A stretch of 64,000 nucleotides of DNA from Bog-950 sp964631835 (GTDB taxonomy: Bacteria > Bacteroidota > Bacteroidia > Chitinophagales > LD1). The stretch covers positions 1 through 64,000 of the forward strand of contig CAZWAD010000016.1 of the NCBI GenBank assembly GCA_964631835.1, given 5' to 3'. The notes under the pieces are model-generated. The model did no database searches. It was given only the letters and a program-made list of their open reading frames with translations, and had not been told where the DNA came from. Shown here in pieces: positions 63,415 through 64,000 of this stretch (position 1 is the first letter of the stretch; each line of letters opens with the position of its first letter). A program made the position numbers and the translations under genes.

Positions 63415-64000
63415 TCATCGAACAATAATTGAAACAGGAACAGATGTTGTACCGGGGTTTTGACGCCCTAAGGCATACACCCTCACCCAAACTGTAGTGG
63501 CGGGGGTGTATTCGCCTATTTCTTTTTGAATACTGGTGGTGCTGGTGCGCTGAATGCTTCCCGAAAAATCACTGTTCAGGGATGACTCTATAATATAATT
63601 CACCGCACCGGCTGTTTTTGCCCATCGCACCTTCACCAATCCCGAAGCAGAGCCGTCACCCAGGCGCACATTCATCACCTGCTCAGGAGTAGCGGAACCG
63701 GGAACACCCCTGCGCACCACATCAAAGCCGCTGCTCAGAATTTTCTCTTCATCGCCTGCCGAAGCCTGCTGCACATAGCCCGCAAGCTGAACAATTAAAC
63801 CGAGCAGCTCTTTTCTGCGCATACGCATAATTGCAGCCTTGTCCTTATCCCTTCCCCGCGATTCGTTATAAGCAGTTTCAAGGGCATTGTTTGCCGATGC
63901 CACATCACCCAAAGAAGGAACCGGTGAAGGATAATTAGGGTTACCGTTCATAGCACTTATGATTGCGCGGGTGCGCGCTACCTGTTCGGGAACTTTCAGC
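63415..64000 (-). CDS. FN3-like hypothetical protein, 5' end cut by window edge
   Basis: The frame is open from the stop at 63415 to the window end without a stop, so the true start lies beyond 64000; the ATG at 63951 is internal. Visible sequence begins LKVPEQVARTRAIISAMNGN. The N-terminal helical part continues to about GLIVQLAGYVQQASAG, followed by an FN3-like beta domain (NYIIESSLNSDFSGSIQ, then TTVWVRVYALGRQNPG). No signal is visible. The layout resembles the 8169-9140 protein. Confidence 0.65.
   Translation of the reverse strand, partial: LKVPEQVARTRAIISAMNGNPNYPSPVPSLGDVASANNALETAYNESRGRDKDKAAIMRMRRKELLGLIVQLAGYVQQASAGDEEKILSSGFDVVRRGVPGSATPEQVMNVRLGDGSASGLVKVRWAKTAGAVNYIIESSLNSDFSGSIQRTSTTSIQKEIGEYTPATTVWVRVYALGRQNPGTTSVPVSIIVR

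Overview
The window comes from a Bacteroidota chromosome, most likely a Chitinophagales/Sphingobacteriales-like lineage. This rests on several C-terminal sorting domains of the type IX secretion system, a CarboxypepD_reg-type TonB-dependent receptor, PorT-like outer-membrane barrel proteins, matches to the Bacteroidota promoter pattern (-33 TTG, -7 TAnnTTTG), few Shine-Dalgarno sequences and occasional GTG/TTG starts. No phage, transposase, integrase, CRISPR array or rRNA was seen.

Positions 1-25.4 kb are largely housekeeping. In order: a lipid A-type acyltransferase (cut by the left edge) and a PhoD-like phosphatase; a receiver/PAS histidine kinase; a zinc-ribbon coiled-coil protein and a MORN protein; a secreted M28 peptidase; a hypothetical protein followed by a degenerate 21-bp-period repeat; and a DUF3592 membrane protein with an unusual palindromic leader. 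Then comes the glyoxylate shunt (aceB, an inserted acyltransferase, aceA) with a divergent RamB/ScfR-like regulator and a clear operator array between them. It is followed by a probable metal-related TonB receptor with a His-rich partner, a SixA-like phosphatase, a 42-residue lipoprotein, ppk1, and two tandem B12-type radical SAM genes, the second broken by one extra base.

Positions 25.4-51.0 kb form a visibly more A+T-rich surface-glycan or small-molecule island. It holds two paralogous multi-pass membrane proteins, a DegT aminotransferase, two GT2 glycosyltransferases, a UXS-like epimerase, a nucleotide-sugar dehydrogenase, an SGNH hydrolase, a CDP-hexose set (cytidylyltransferase, 4,6-dehydratase, C-methyltransferase-like enzyme), a 2OG-Fe(II) oxygenase, a B12-type radical SAM enzyme, a five-heme lipoprotein and a Wzt-type ABC ATPase. 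Its most striking part is a tight minus-strand operon (42,965-51,002) of seven phytanoyl-CoA dioxygenase (PhyH)-family genes. One is fused to a methyltransferase, one lacks the iron-binding Asp, and a radical SAM protein with an N-terminal SPASM-like cysteine domain sits among them. I regard this multi-dioxygenase cassette as the best candidate for an undescribed system. The simplest reading is that the enzymes successively modify a glycan or glycolipid exported with the Wzt-like ATPase, but the substrate cannot be read from sequence.

Positions 51.1-64 kb return to housekeeping: tRNA-Ser(TGA), a YihY protein, a thioesterase, MltG, a DCC protein, a large T9SS cargo, a PASTA protein, Ddl, a LuxC-like acyl-CoA reductase, a secreted copper-monooxygenase-like protein with a heme-like motif, a second thioesterase, YceI, an outer-membrane barrel protein and an FN3-like protein cut by the right edge.
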